A stretch of DNA of 64,000 nt from Francisella frigiditurris (GTDB lineage: Bacteria > Pseudomonadota > Gammaproteobacteria > Francisellales > Francisellaceae). The stretch is from contig NZ_CP009654.1 of NCBI RefSeq assembly GCF_001880225.1, positions 62,001 through 126,000 on the forward strand, in the 5' to 3' direction. Below are positions 36,138 through 45,418 of the stretch, piece by piece. Positions within the stretch are counted from its first letter, which is position 1, and each line of letters opens with the position of its first letter. The notes under the pieces are model-generated. The model was not told where the DNA came from, did not search any database, and was given only the letters and a program-made list of their open reading frames with translations. Both the position numbers and the translations under genes were made by a program.

Positions 36138-38180
36138 CTAAACATCCACATAATCTACTCTACGATCAAACCATCTATTTATAATTTTAGGAACAACCTC
36201 TGGATACTCTTTCTTAAGAGAATCTGTAGCTTCTAAAATTGTCTCATAGTTTTCATAATATTCATTTATATCAAAGGTTCTGAAAGTTGACACACCAGAC
36301 TGTTCTTTACCTAAAATATCGCCAGCACCACGGATTTTTAAGTCCTGTTCAGCTAGATAGAATCCATCTTGAGATTCTCTTATTAACGATAAGCGTCTTT
36401 TCCCTACCTCACTAATCTTATCACTATATAAAAGCACACAATAACTTTCTTTTGAGCCTCTACCAACCCTACCTCTTAACTGATGTAGCTGTGATAATCC
36501 AAGTCTCTCAGCATTATCTATAATCATAATAGTCGCATTAGGAACATCAACCCCAACCTCTATAACTGTTGTCGCTACTAAAATACTATATTTACCGGCC
36601 TTAAAATCATCCATAACTTCAATTTTTTCTTTTGATTTCATAGAGCCATAAACAAGCCCTACAGCTTCAACCTCTAAGTAAGAACATAATTCTTGATACA
36701 AACTCTTAACATCCTGTAATGAATCAAGACTTTCTGATTCTTCAACTAACGGGCACACCCAATATATCTGCTCTCCTTTAGATATAGCTTTTTTTAGCTT
36801 ATCGATAAGAATCTGTTTTTTACTCCTATTCAAAATAGTCGTAACTATTTTTTTCCTTGAGGGTGGTAGTTCATCTAATATTGATAATTGTAAATTTCCA
36901 TATAATGTCATCGCCAATGTTCTTGGTATTGGTGTTGCTGATATTATTAATTGATGTGGCGCAACCTTTTCTCCTGTTTTTGCTTTTTTTACTAAAGCCA
37001 ATCTTTGCTCAACTCCAAACCTATGTTGCTCATCAACTATAACTAGTCCAAGATTTTTATATATCACCCTATCTTGAAAGATTGCGTGCGTCCCCACAAT
37101 TACACAAGCATCTGTCATAGCTATTTTTCTTAGGTTTTCTTTTATTTGCTTAGCTGTTAACTTACCCAATAAAGGTATAACTTCTATATTAAAAGCAGCT
37201 AAATAACTACTCAAAAAAGCATAGTGCTGTTCTGCTAATATTTCTGTTGGCGCCATTATTGCAGCTTGATATCCTGACTTAGCAGCAACATATAATGCCA
37301 AAGTTGCCACTATAGTCTTACCAGCACCAACATCTCCTTGTAGAAGCCTTATCATTGTTTTTGGCTCTTTTATATCTGAAAGAATCTCCTCCATCGCCTT
37401 TTGTTGAGCTTTAGTCAAAGTATAAGGTAACTTAGAAAAAAAATTTTCTTGCAAGCTTTTACTAACTTCTAGTAATGGCGATATTGTTTCATTAAAATCT
37501 TTTCTTATATTTTCTTCTGCCAATTTATAAGCCAACATCTCCTCAAACTTAATAGAATACCTCGCCTTGGGCAATAAGCTCTTATCAAAAGTATTTGTTA
37601 AGACATGTATATAGCTTAAAGCCTCAGAAAAGTTCATTAATGAATATTGCTCAACAAAATTATTTGGTAATAAATCAAAAACTTGATTTTTAGAAACCAT
37701 TTCAGAAATTATTTGCACAATCAATTTATTTGATATTTTAGTTAAACCATAAATTGGAGATACTTTTTTTTCTAATGTACATTTACCATCTTTTATTATT
37801 GCCCACTCTGGATGAATCATTTGAACACCATTAGAAAAAGAAATTTTTCCATAGCATCTTATAGACTCTGCATTCTCTAACATTCTAACTTGATTAGGAT
37901 AAAATTTAAAAAGAATAATTTGACAGTACCCTGTACCATCATTAACAACGAAACTTAACAGTTTTTTACCGAACTTTTTAACATTTAAGTTAGTAATACT
38001 ACCTTCTATAAGAGCTTTTTGATCACTGATAAGACTTTCTATGGCTGTAACATTAGTAGTATCTTTATAGTCTTTTGGAAAAATAGTTAACAAATCATTC
38101 GGCTTATTTAAGCCATATTTATTAAATATCTTAAGAGTCTTTTCTCCAATTCCCGTAAAATCCAAAAAGTTCACAATCAT
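36138..38180 (-). CDS. recG: ATP-dependent DNA helicase RecG
   Basis: 680 residues from the ATG at 38180 (a TTG four codons upstream is less likely). An N-terminal wedge domain (FTGIGEKTLKIFNKYGL) is followed by helicase motifs: Walker A RLLQGDVGAGKT, DEQHRFGVEQR, ISATPIPRTLAMTLYG and QLHQLRGRVGRGSKESYCVL. RecG reverses stalled forks and branch-migrates Holliday junctions. The next gene, lptM-like, diverges. Confidence 0.97.
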   Translation of the reverse strand: MIVNFLDFTGIGEKTLKIFNKYGLNKPNDLLTIFPKDYKDTTNVTAIESLISDQKALIEGSITNLNVKKFGKKLLSFVVNDGTGYCQIILFKFYPNQVRMLENAESIRCYGKISFSNGVQMIHPEWAIIKDGKCTLEKKVSPIYGLTKISNKLIVQIISEMVSKNQVFDLLPNNFVEQYSLMNFSEALSYIHVLTNTFDKSLLPKARYSIKFEEMLAYKLAEENIRKDFNETISPLLEVSKSLQENFFSKLPYTLTKAQQKAMEEILSDIKEPKTMIRLLQGDVGAGKTIVATLALYVAAKSGYQAAIMAPTEILAEQHYAFLSSYLAAFNIEVIPLLGKLTAKQIKENLRKIAMTDACVIVGTHAIFQDRVIYKNLGLVIVDEQHRFGVEQRLALVKKAKTGEKVAPHQLIISATPIPRTLAMTLYGNLQLSILDELPPSRKKIVTTILNRSKKQILIDKLKKAISKGEQIYWVCPLVEESESLDSLQDVKSLYQELCSYLEVEAVGLVYGSMKSKEKIEVMDDFKAGKYSILVATTVIEVGVDVPNATIMIIDNAERLGLSQLHQLRGRVGRGSKESYCVLLYSDKISEVGKRRLSLIRESQDGFYLAEQDLKIRGAGDILGKEQSGVSTFRTFDINEYYENYETILEATDSLKKEYPEVVPKIINRWFDRRVDYVDV

Positions 38181-38303
38181 AAAAACAAACAAAATGTACT
38201 AAAAAAAATTTTAACATTTAAATATAAAAATTCATAAGTAAGTTAGTTACGCGGATCAATATGTGCTAAATTATAGCTTAAGAAAAATTATACTTTCAAG
38301 ACT

Positions 38304-39029
38304 ATGAAATTTTACAAAATCTCTATATCCGCTATATTTTGTGCTTTTACACTAAGTGCTTGTGGGCAATCAGGTGACTTATATTTACCTGACAACCCCA
38401 ATATAACAAGCGGCAGCTTTTCAAATAATAGCTTATCTAGTCCTGCTATGGCTGCTAACTCAACAGCTAACAGCTATAATGCTTCTAGTTCGCAAAATAC
38501 TTCTACTAACATATATGACTATCAAACCTTAGATACCAATCCTAATTCAAACAACATACCAAATAGCCAAACATCTAATAATACAAAAGCTAAAACAGCA
38601 ACTACCAACCCTAAACAAAATAATCAAAATACTAGCTTAAATTCGAATAACACCTTAAGTAATCAAGCTCCTAATTCTAATCCAATGAATCAAGGATCTA
38701 GTTCTAACTCCAGCTCTAGCTCTAGCTCTAGCTCTAGCTCTAGCTCAGATTCAAATAATACTCCAAATAATCAGGCATCCAATAATGCAACAGTTAATTC
38801 AACAAACAACCAAGCTTCTGTTAAAGGCAGTTCGGAAGATGAAATTACCAATGCTAAAGAAAATAATACATCTAATGATAGTGCTGAATATGACAGCCTA
38901 GACCCTAGTAAACCAAATCAGTCACAATTACAAACAACTTCAGAACTAATAGATACTGAGTCTGGATTTCAATTTAATAACAAAAATATTAATAATTCTT
39001 CACAAGCTGGTGGTAACCCCATGGGTTAA
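38304..39029 (+). CDS. LptM-like lipoprotein with extended Ser/Asn low-complexity tail
   Basis: 241 residues. The signal peptide ends LSAC, followed by GQSGDLYLPDNP, the CG..G.LYLP signature of LptM (YifL), a short lipoprotein that helps LptD mature. LptM is normally under 70 residues, but here about 200 further residues rich in Ser, Asn, Thr and Gln are added, with a run of 13 serines near 138-150. A true LptM or a protein that borrowed its N-terminus are both possible. Diverges from recG. Confidence 0.75.
   Translation: MKFYKISISAIFCAFTLSACGQSGDLYLPDNPNITSGSFSNNSLSSPAMAANSTANSYNASSSQNTSTNIYDYQTLDTNPNSNNIPNSQTSNNTKAKTATTNPKQNNQNTSLNSNNTLSNQAPNSNPMNQGSSSNSSSSSSSSSSSSSDSNNTPNNQASNNATVNSTNNQASVKGSSEDEITNAKENNTSNDSAEYDSLDPSKPNQSQLQTTSELIDTESGFQFNNKNINNSSQAGGNPMG
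38713..38748 (+). repeat. Hexanucleotide tandem repeat encoding polyserine
   Basis: About six tandem AGCTCT units in the LptM-like gene encode Ser-Ser pairs. Changes in copy number keep the frame, so only tail length would vary. Confidence 0.9.
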
Positions 39030-39047
39030 AAAAAATAGTAAAATCAG

Positions 39048-39076
39048 TTTACATTTCGTAATAAAAATAATAGAAT
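39048..39076 (+). promoter_or_regulatory. Promoter of rpmB-rpmG run
   Basis: TTTACA at 39048-39053 and TAGAAT at 39071-39076 are separated by exactly 17 bases, a good sigma-70 match 56 bases ahead of the rpmB start. It may also drive part of the min and mla run downstream. Confidence 0.6.
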
Positions 39077-39131
39077 TTTTGAGATATATATTTTATAAAC
39101 TTCTATTTTTTGCCCAAAGGAGGGTACTATA

Positions 39132-39368
39132 ATGTCTAAATTCTGTATAGTAACAGGTAAAAGACCTGTAACAGGAAACAATGTTTCTCACGCTCAAAAT
39201 AAAACAAAAAGAAGATTTTTACCAAATCTTCATACCCACCGCTTCTGGGTTGAAAATGAGAACAGGTATGTGAAGCTTAAAGTTAGCTCTAAAGGCATGA
39301 GAATAATTGATAAAAAAGGTATTGAAAGTGTACTTTCTGACTTAAGAGCAGCAGGACACTCAATCTAA
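39132..39368 (+). CDS. rpmB: 50S ribosomal protein L28
   Basis: 78 residues, the full family length. It begins [20 protein letters not shown], followed by [16 protein letters not shown], typical L28. The start follows an AAAGGAGGG Shine-Dalgarno sequence. Cotranscribed with rpmG, as in most gammaproteobacteria. Confidence 0.97.
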   Translation: MSKFCIVTGKRPVTGNNVSHAQNKTKRRFLPNLHTHRFWVENENRYVKLKVSSKGMRIIDKKGIESVLSDLRAAGHSI

Positions 39369-39396
39369 TTTAAAACCATACATTAGGAATTATAAA

Positions 39397-39552
39397 ATGA
39401 GAGAAAAAATCAGATTAGTTTCTTCAGCTAAAACAGGTCATTTTTATACTACAACAAAAAATAAAAAAAATATGCCGAACAAAATGGAAATTAAAAAATT
39501 TGATCCAGTTGTTCGTCAACATGTTGTTTATAAAGAAGCTAAAATAAAATAG
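39397..39552 (+). CDS. rpmG: 50S ribosomal protein L33
   Basis: 51 residues from the ATG at 39397 to TAG at 39552. [20 protein letters not shown], then [20 protein letters not shown], matches L33 along its length. It has no CxxC pairs, so it is the zinc-free form. It lies 28 bases after rpmB. Confidence 0.96.
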   Translation: MREKIRLVSSAKTGHFYTTTKNKKNMPNKMEIKKFDPVVRQHVVYKEAKIK

Positions 39553-39573
39553 TTATTTTAAAGGGATTTCTTT

Positions 39574-40260
39574 ATGAGGCAAGCCTTTCACTTCAAAGGT
39601 GGCAATTATACAATTAGTGCCATAAATATAAACACTACTGAATTAAAGCAAGTAGAATCTTTGCTTAACTCAAAAATAAGCCAATCGAAGTCCTTTTTCC
39701 ACAACACTCCTTTTGCTATTGATATAAGAGATATAGATACTTTACCAGAAACAACTATTAAATTTCTTGAGAAAATAATTAGCCTCTTTAAAACAAGCGG
39801 GATGATTCCAGTAGGTTTTGTTACTAACAATCAAGATCTTAAGGTGAAACTAGCTAAAGCTGGCTATAATATTCTAAAAAGCAATAAAACAAAAGATGAT
39901 TTAGCAGCACCGGAGAAACCAAAAGGTGGTGTTAAAATAATAACTTCTCCTGTTCGCACAGGTCAATCCATAGAATCAAGAGATGGCGATGTTGTTGTAA
40001 CTGCGAATGTAAATAATGGTGCAGAAATCATTGCAGATGGTAACATAGTTGTATATGGTAGAATTGGCGGACGAGTTATTGCTGGAAGCTCTGGTGATAA
40101 AGATGCGAAAATAATATGCAAAGATTTAAAGGCAGAACTTGTATCTATTGCAGGAAAATATGTGACCTTAAACAATGAAAGTATCCCTGTTGGAGATCAA
40201 TATAAAGAAGGTTATGTTGTTTACTTAAAAGATGACAAAATCCATATCGAAGGTTTTTAA
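39574..40260 (+). CDS. minC: Septum site-determining protein MinC
   Basis: 228 residues. The N-terminal domain (1-115, FHFKGGNYTISAINI, SFFHNTPFAIDIRD) blocks FtsZ. The C-terminal right-handed beta-helix (about 130-228: IITSPVRTGQSIES, AEIIADGNIVVYGRIGGRVIAG) binds MinD. It prevents division away from mid-cell. 21 bases after rpmG. Confidence 0.96.
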   Translation: MRQAFHFKGGNYTISAININTTELKQVESLLNSKISQSKSFFHNTPFAIDIRDIDTLPETTIKFLEKIISLFKTSGMIPVGFVTNNQDLKVKLAKAGYNILKSNKTKDDLAAPEKPKGGVKIITSPVRTGQSIESRDGDVVVTANVNNGAEIIADGNIVVYGRIGGRVIAGSSGDKDAKIICKDLKAELVSIAGKYVTLNNESIPVGDQYKEGYVVYLKDDKIHIEGF

Positions 40261-40284
40261 TTTATAAAAGAGGCTTTAAAATAA

Positions 40285-41109
40285 ATGAGTGAAAAAAAAC
40301 AAGGTAAAGTATTCGTTGTTACATCTGGAAAAGGTGGCGTAGGAAAAACAACTTCTAGTGCGGCGATTGCTTATGCGTTTGCTAAAAGAAATTTAAAAAC
40401 TGTTGTAATAGACTTCGATGTTGGATTAAGAAACCTAGACTTAATCATGGGCTGCGAAAGAAGAGTAGTTTATGACTTAGTGAATGTTGTAAAAGAAGAA
40501 GCAACTATTAACCAAGCTATAATAAAAGATAAAAGAATAGAAAATCTTTTTATAATCCCTGCCTCTCAAACAAGAGATAAAGATGCTTTAACAGAAGAAG
40601 GCGTTGATAGAGTTATTGCAGAGTTAAAGGAAAACTTCGATATTGTTATATGTGACTCACCAGCTGGTATAGAAAAAGGCTCTTTAATGGCTATGAGATG
40701 TGCTGATGCTGCTATCATAGTTACAAACCCTGAGGTATCTTCAGTTAGAGACTCTGATAGAATATTAGGCATGCTTTCAAGCAAAACTTTAAAAGCTCAG
40801 AAAGAGGGAGAGTTCAAAGAAGTTCACCTTCTACTTAATAGATATGATGCAGCAAGAGCAAAAGCTGGAGCTATGCTTAAAGCTGAAGATGTTAGTGAAA
40901 TATTATACACTCCTATAGTGGGTATAATCCCAGAATCTAGAGACATATTAGAAGCATCTAACAGTGGGCACCCTATAACTCACTCTATAGAAAGCATAGC
41001 TGCAAAAGCATATTTTGATGCTGTAGATAGAATATTGGGGCAAGATATCCCTATGAGACACACAGAACAAAAAACAAGTTTCTTCAAAAAGCTAATAGGT
41101 AAGTCATGA
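40285..41109 (+). CDS. minD: Septum site-determining ATPase MinD
   Basis: 274 residues. A deviant Walker A motif, [16 protein letters not shown], opens the ParA/MinD fold. [18 protein letters not shown] and [11 protein letters not shown] follow. A C-terminal amphipathic membrane-targeting helix is seen as [12 protein letters not shown]. It oscillates on the membrane with MinE and recruits MinC. The stop overlaps the minE start by 4 bases. Confidence 0.98.
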   Translation: MSEKKQGKVFVVTSGKGGVGKTTSSAAIAYAFAKRNLKTVVIDFDVGLRNLDLIMGCERRVVYDLVNVVKEEATINQAIIKDKRIENLFIIPASQTRDKDALTEEGVDRVIAELKENFDIVICDSPAGIEKGSLMAMRCADAAIIVTNPEVSSVRDSDRILGMLSSKTLKAQKEGEFKEVHLLLNRYDAARAKAGAMLKAEDVSEILYTPIVGIIPESRDILEASNSGHPITHSIESIAAKAYFDAVDRILGQDIPMRHTEQKTSFFKKLIGKS

Positions 41110-41390
41110 TAGCAAAAATTTTTGGAATAAATCTAAATAAAAACAAAAAACAAAAAAGCGCTTCTTTAGCTAAAGAAAGGCTACAAATTATTGTTGCTCA
41201 CCAAAGAAATGAGCTTGGACCCAAATCATCAAGAATTAGTAGTCATTTATTAGCTGAATTAAAAGATGAAATTATTGAAGTAGTAAAAAAATATATTGCC
41301 TTATCTGAAGAAAACATTAGAGATATTGATATCAAAGTTGAAGATAACAATAAAAACTCTACAATAGAAGTCAATATTCCTTTTAATTAA
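41106..41390 (+). CDS. minE: Cell division topological specificity factor MinE
   Basis: 94 residues. The anti-MinCD region [19 protein letters not shown] is followed by a C-terminal topological domain ([13 protein letters not shown]). It drives the pole-to-pole oscillation of MinD. Starts inside the minD stop (ATGA). Seven bases later mlaF begins, so min and mla are physically joined. Confidence 0.96.
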   Translation: MIAKIFGINLNKNKKQKSASLAKERLQIIVAHQRNELGPKSSRISSHLLAELKDEIIEVVKKYIALSEENIRDIDIKVEDNNKNSTIEVNIPFN

Positions 41391-41397
41391 TTTCTAA

Positions 41398-42198
41398 ATG
41401 TCTGAAAATATTGAATTTAAAGACGTTTCATTTTATAGAGGCGAAAGATGCATATATGATAATGTGTCATTCATCATTCAAAAAGGTAAAATAACTAGTA
41501 TCCTAGGTCCGTCTGGTGCTGGCAAAACAACCTTACTCCAACTAATAGCTGGATTAATAAAACCAAAGAATGGTAGCATTAATTATAGAAATCATGCTTT
41601 AACTTATAAAACTAAAGAAAAAGAGTTAAAAAATATAAGAAAACAAATGGGGTTTCTTTTTCAGTCTGGCGCACTATTTACTCATCTTAATATTTATGAC
41701 AATATAGCCTTTCCTTTAAGAAAGAATACCTCTCTTGATGAAAATCTCATAAAAAATATAGTTCTAATGAAATTAGAAGCTGTTGGTCTATTAGATACAG
41801 CGGAAATGATGCCAAATGAGCTTTCTGGAGGAATGGCTAGAAGAGCTGCTTTAGCAAGATCAATAGCGATGGATCCTAAAATAATGTTATATGATGAACC
41901 ATTTACTGGACAAGACCCAGCGTCATTCAATACATTATTGAAATTGATAAAAACTCTAAACCAGTCTTTAAATATAACATCCATAATCGTATCACATGAT
42001 ATAGAAGAGGCTTTAGATATTTCAGACAATGTAATCATAGTTGCTAATAAAAAGATTTTAGCTTGTGATAGTGTAGAAAATATCAAAAATAGTAATGATA
42101 TTGCAATACAATCATTTTTGAAGGGCGAGTACAAAGAAAGTAAACAACCAAATAATGAAACTTTTAGCTCTATAAAAAATAAATTACTGGAGATATAA
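41398..42198 (+). CDS. mlaF: Mla phospholipid transporter ATPase
   Basis: 266 residues. The ABC ATPase has Walker A LGPSGAGKTT, the LSGGMARRAALARSIAMDP signature and Walker B IMLYDEPFTGQDP. The FTGQDP motif in place of the usual FSGLDP is the MlaF type. It powers lipid movement between membranes with MlaE, D and B. The stop abuts the mlaE start. Confidence 0.96.
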   Translation: MSENIEFKDVSFYRGERCIYDNVSFIIQKGKITSILGPSGAGKTTLLQLIAGLIKPKNGSINYRNHALTYKTKEKELKNIRKQMGFLFQSGALFTHLNIYDNIAFPLRKNTSLDENLIKNIVLMKLEAVGLLDTAEMMPNELSGGMARRAALARSIAMDPKIMLYDEPFTGQDPASFNTLLKLIKTLNQSLNITSIIVSHDIEEALDISDNVIIVANKKILACDSVENIKNSNDIAIQSFLKGEYKESKQPNNETFSSIKNKLLEI

Positions 42199-42966
42199 AT
42201 GATCTATCTTTTACAAAAAATCTACAGTATTTTTTTTAGTGCTTTATATAAAGTTAACTCTGCAATCATTCTATTCTTTCAAATAGTTTTTGGGAAAGTT
42301 CATTTAAGAGACACCATATTACAAATAAAAAAGATTGGAATTAATTCAAGTATTATAATCGTAACTTCAGGAATTTTTATTGGTCTAGTTTTAAGCTTAC
42401 AAGGCTATTACACCCTTTCAAAATTCGGCGCTCATTCATTATTAGGGGTAATGGTCGCCCTTAGTGTATTAAGAGAGCTTGGTCCTGTTGTAACAGCAAT
42501 GCTTTTTGCAGGAAGAGCGTGTAGCTCAATAACATCAGAAATAGGTTTAATGAAAGCTACTGACCAAATAGATAGCTTAAAAGTTATGAATGTAAATCCA
42601 ATAAATTTTATTCTTTCTACTAGGTTTTGGGCATGTATAGTTAGCGTTCCTATACTTACGCTTTTTTTCTGTTCAGTCTCAATTTTAGCAGGATATATTC
42701 TAAGTTCTAGTATACTAGGAATTGGGTACGGAGAATTTTGGAGCAACATTCAGGCATCTGTTAGCCTCAGCGATATTACTAATGGTATGATTAAAAGTAT
42801 AGTTTTTTCTATAATAATTTCATGGATAGCCTTATATCAAGGCTACTATAGTATACCCAACTCAAATGGGATAGCTGCAGCAACTACTAGAACTGTTGTT
42901 TATTGTTGCATGAGCATACTTGGTGCAGATCTTATTCTTACATCTATAATGTTTGGAGGAGTTTAA
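42199..42966 (+). CDS. mlaE: Mla phospholipid transporter permease
   Basis: 255 residues of the MlaE/YrbE (DUF140) family, with about five to six membrane segments. GIFIGLVLSLQGYYTLSKFG and VLRELGPVVTAMLFAGRACSSITSEIGLMKATDQ are the conserved core. Directly joined to mlaF and mlaD. Confidence 0.96.
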   Translation: MIYLLQKIYSIFFSALYKVNSAIILFFQIVFGKVHLRDTILQIKKIGINSSIIIVTSGIFIGLVLSLQGYYTLSKFGAHSLLGVMVALSVLRELGPVVTAMLFAGRACSSITSEIGLMKATDQIDSLKVMNVNPINFILSTRFWACIVSVPILTLFFCSVSILAGYILSSSILGIGYGEFWSNIQASVSLSDITNGMIKSIVFSIIISWIALYQGYYSIPNSNGIAAATTRTVVYCCMSILGADLILTSIMFGGV

Positions 42967-42969
42967 ATA

Positions 42970-43488
42970 GTGAGAAATAAATATTTTGAAATATCTGTTG
43001 GTTTATTCATAATAATTGGAGTAATATGCTTACTTTTCTTAACATTTAAAGTAAGTGGAACTAAAGTATCCAGTTTCAATAATAATTCTTACTCTATAAC
43101 TGCAGAATTCAAGAATGTTGGCTCATTAAGAACTAATGCTGCAGTCAAAATATCTGGAGTTGAAGTAGGCAAAGTAACAAATATATCCTTAGCTAAATCA
43201 TATAATGGATTTATTGCTGATGTGACTATTTCAATAAATAATAAAGAAAAAATCCCTTCAAACTATTCAGCATCTATAGCTATGTCAGGAATCCTCGGTG
43301 ATAATTATATAGCTTTGAGTCCGCCTAAAGAAGACATATTGGCTATAGCTGGCATTGAGGCAAATGAAGATACTGATAAATACCTACATAATGGTAGTAT
43401 AATACCTCTAGAGAACACAGAATCTGCACTTGATCTAGGTTCTTTAATAAATACTTTTGTAGCTTCAAAGGATGAAGATAAAAAATAG
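42970..43488 (+). CDS. mlaD: Mla transporter MCE-domain subunit
   Basis: 172 residues starting at GTG (GGAGG lies 9 bases ahead). An N-terminal membrane helix (FEISVGLFIIIGVICLLFLTF) anchors a single MCE domain (YSITAEFKNVGSLRTNAAVKISGVEVGKVTNI). MlaD hexamers form the lipid-binding tunnel with MlaE and MlaF. The C-terminal ~40 residues are variable. Confidence 0.95.
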   Translation: MRNKYFEISVGLFIIIGVICLLFLTFKVSGTKVSSFNNNSYSITAEFKNVGSLRTNAAVKISGVEVGKVTNISLAKSYNGFIADVTISINNKEKIPSNYSASIAMSGILGDNYIALSPPKEDILAIAGIEANEDTDKYLHNGSIIPLENTESALDLGSLINTFVASKDEDKK

Positions 43489-43555
43489 CTCTTAAAAAAA
43501 CTAAAAAACTATATTAAACTTCTTTTAATAAATTATACTTTATAGGAGATAAGCT

Positions 43556-44215
43556 GTGCTTCGTAAATTAAATACCTTAATATTTTTATTGTTAACTTTT
43601 TTTTATGCGTTTGCTGATGAAACCAATGCCGGAAATCCAGTAGATTTACTTAATAAAACAGTAGTTAGTACACAAGATGAGTTAATAGAAAATTCTGCAG
43701 AATACCAAAAAGACCCATATAAATTACTCGAACTTATTAAACAAAATATTGTTCCTATAGTAGCTGCTGATGTTGTTGCACAAATTGTTGTAGGTAACGA
43801 TAAATGGAATAAAGCAACTCCAGAAGAGAAAAAAGAGTTTATTGATTTAACTACTGAGATGCTTACATTCACTTATGCTAAGAATGTGGCATATGCTGGT
43901 AGATATAAAGTAACTTTATATCCATTTACTAGCGATGAATGGAAAATTAAAGCAGTTGCCATTGTTAATGGAAAAATAACAAACACTAATAATGGACAAA
44001 GTTCAGAACTCGCAATAAAACTATTCAAAAAAGATAATCAATGGAAAATATATGACATCAATGTAGCTGGTGTTAGTATCCTAGAAACTTATAAGCCTCA
44101 ATTCAAATCATACAATAACGTAGCGGAAATGAATGAAGCTGTTAAAAAAACTATTCAGAAAATAAAAGAAAAATCATATCCTGAACTATTAAAAGATAAA
44201 AATGCTGAAGTATGA
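43556..44215 (+). CDS. mlaC: Periplasmic phospholipid-binding protein MlaC
   Basis: 219 residues from a GTG at 43556 after an AGGAGA site. A signal peptide (ending TFFYAFA) leads to the MlaC/Ttg2D fold: DPYKLLELIKQNIVPIVAADVV, WNKATPEEKKEFIDLTTEML and KDNQWKIYDINVAGVSI. It ferries phospholipid across the periplasm between MlaA and MlaFEDB. Stop overlaps mlaB by 4 bases. Confidence 0.95.
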   Translation: MLRKLNTLIFLLLTFFYAFADETNAGNPVDLLNKTVVSTQDELIENSAEYQKDPYKLLELIKQNIVPIVAADVVAQIVVGNDKWNKATPEEKKEFIDLTTEMLTFTYAKNVAYAGRYKVTLYPFTSDEWKIKAVAIVNGKITNTNNGQSSELAIKLFKKDNQWKIYDINVAGVSILETYKPQFKSYNNVAEMNEAVKKTIQKIKEKSYPELLKDKNAEV

Positions 44216-44505
44216 TAAATATTATCAATGATGTATGGCATATTGAAACAAATTTGACCTTAGATACAGTTGCCCTAATTAATAAGAAATATAAAAAAGC
44301 CCTACTTCGATTAAAAAAAGATTGGACTATTGATTTTGAGAAAAGTAAAGATATTGATTGTTCGGGTTTATCATTAATAATCGAATATATTAAATACGCA
44401 AAAAACCATAATATAAATCTGAGATTAGAAAAATTAAATTCTAAAGCCTTATCATTAGCAGAGGTTCATGGAATTGATGATATTATTAAGGAATTTATAA
44501 ATTAA
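44212..44505 (+). CDS. mlaB: Mla STAS-domain protein
   Basis: 97 residues. The STAS fold appears as KKDWTIDFEKSKDIDCSGLSLIIEYIKYAKNHNINLRLEKL. In the Mla system MlaB regulates the MlaF ATPase. Translationally coupled to mlaC (ATGA overlap). Confidence 0.9.
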   Translation: MINIINDVWHIETNLTLDTVALINKKYKKALLRLKKDWTIDFEKSKDIDCSGLSLIIEYIKYAKNHNINLRLEKLNSKALSLAEVHGIDDIIKEFIN

Positions 44506-44516
44506 AAGGAACTTTT

Positions 44517-44750
44517 ATGACAAAAGAACAACTTAAATCAATAATTGAAGATGCTTTTACAAACTGCAAAGCAAATGTAGAAAGTGATGACAATGTACAT
44601 TTTAATGCAACTATTATTGCTGATGAATTTAATGAAATTAAAAATAGAGTTAAAAGACAACAGTTAGTTTATTCAAAAATAAATCAACATATATTGTCTG
44701 GTGAAGTCCATGCTATTTCTATGAAAGTTTTAGGAAATAATGAAATATAA
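44517..44750 (+). CDS. ibaG: BolA/IbaG family protein
   Basis: 77 residues with the BolA fold: IEDAFTNCKANVESDDNVHFNATIIADEF then VKRQQLVYSKINQHILSGEVHAISMKV. IbaG partners with monothiol glutaredoxins in iron-sulfur homeostasis. Its position at the end of the mla operon matches E. coli mlaB-ibaG. Start is 11 bases after mlaB. Confidence 0.93.
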   Translation: MTKEQLKSIIEDAFTNCKANVESDDNVHFNATIIADEFNEIKNRVKRQQLVYSKINQHILSGEVHAISMKVLGNNEI

Positions 44751-44859
44751 GAAAATCAATTAAAGATTTACAAAGATGATATTTATAATATTAATAAATC
44801 ATTAAATAACTGTATATCACTAACTATCATCAAAATACCATATATCTTACTTTTTTCTC

Positions 44860-45249
44860 CTATAAATAGCCATCACTATATTTAGTTGCTCTAAGGCTTT
44901 TATAGGTAGCTTTTATACCTCGCCTAAGATCTTCACACTCTTTTAAATCATCTTTATTTTGTAAATTTAATTTATTAGTTAAACCTGTTATTTCAAAAGA
45001 GTAAGTATCAAACCAAATCCCACATTTTTGTAAGATCTCCATATTATTTTGAGCATTAGGTTTTAATGCAAAGTTCAATTTTTCTGTAAAATCTTGCCCT
45101 GCATTTCCTTGTACTTGACTAGCTTTTTTCCCGATTTCTTCTCCGATTGAGAAATATTCATTTTCTCCATGTCGTTTCAAAATAAAAAAACCTAAAATTA
45201 GAACTAGGAGTCCTATTACATATATAATTGAATTATATTTATTTTTCAT
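44860..45249 (-). CDS. Hypothetical single-pass membrane protein
   Basis: 129 residues. One N-terminal helix (7-25, SIIYVIGLLVLILGFFILK) anchors a hydrophilic domain with cysteines C76 and C104 (EILQKCGIW, LKECEDLRRG) that may pair. The tail LRRGIKATYKSLRATKYSDGYL resembles no family I know. It lies between ibaG and mlaA on the minus strand with its own gap on both sides. Confidence 0.65.
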   Translation of the reverse strand: MKNKYNSIIYVIGLLVLILGFFILKRHGENEYFSIGEEIGKKASQVQGNAGQDFTEKLNFALKPNAQNNMEILQKCGIWFDTYSFEITGLTNKLNLQNKDDLKECEDLRRGIKATYKSLRATKYSDGYL

Positions 45250-45418
45250 TAAACCACCTATGTTAATTAGAGCTTGTATATAGGTTTAAATTTGTTCCAA
45301 TCCCACTTGCCTAAATATGAACAAGAGGTACATTTTAAAAACTTGAAAAGTACTTACATTTGTCTTTATATGATATATTAGTAATGATTTGAGCTTCTAA
45401 TCTTTTATTTAAACTTTA

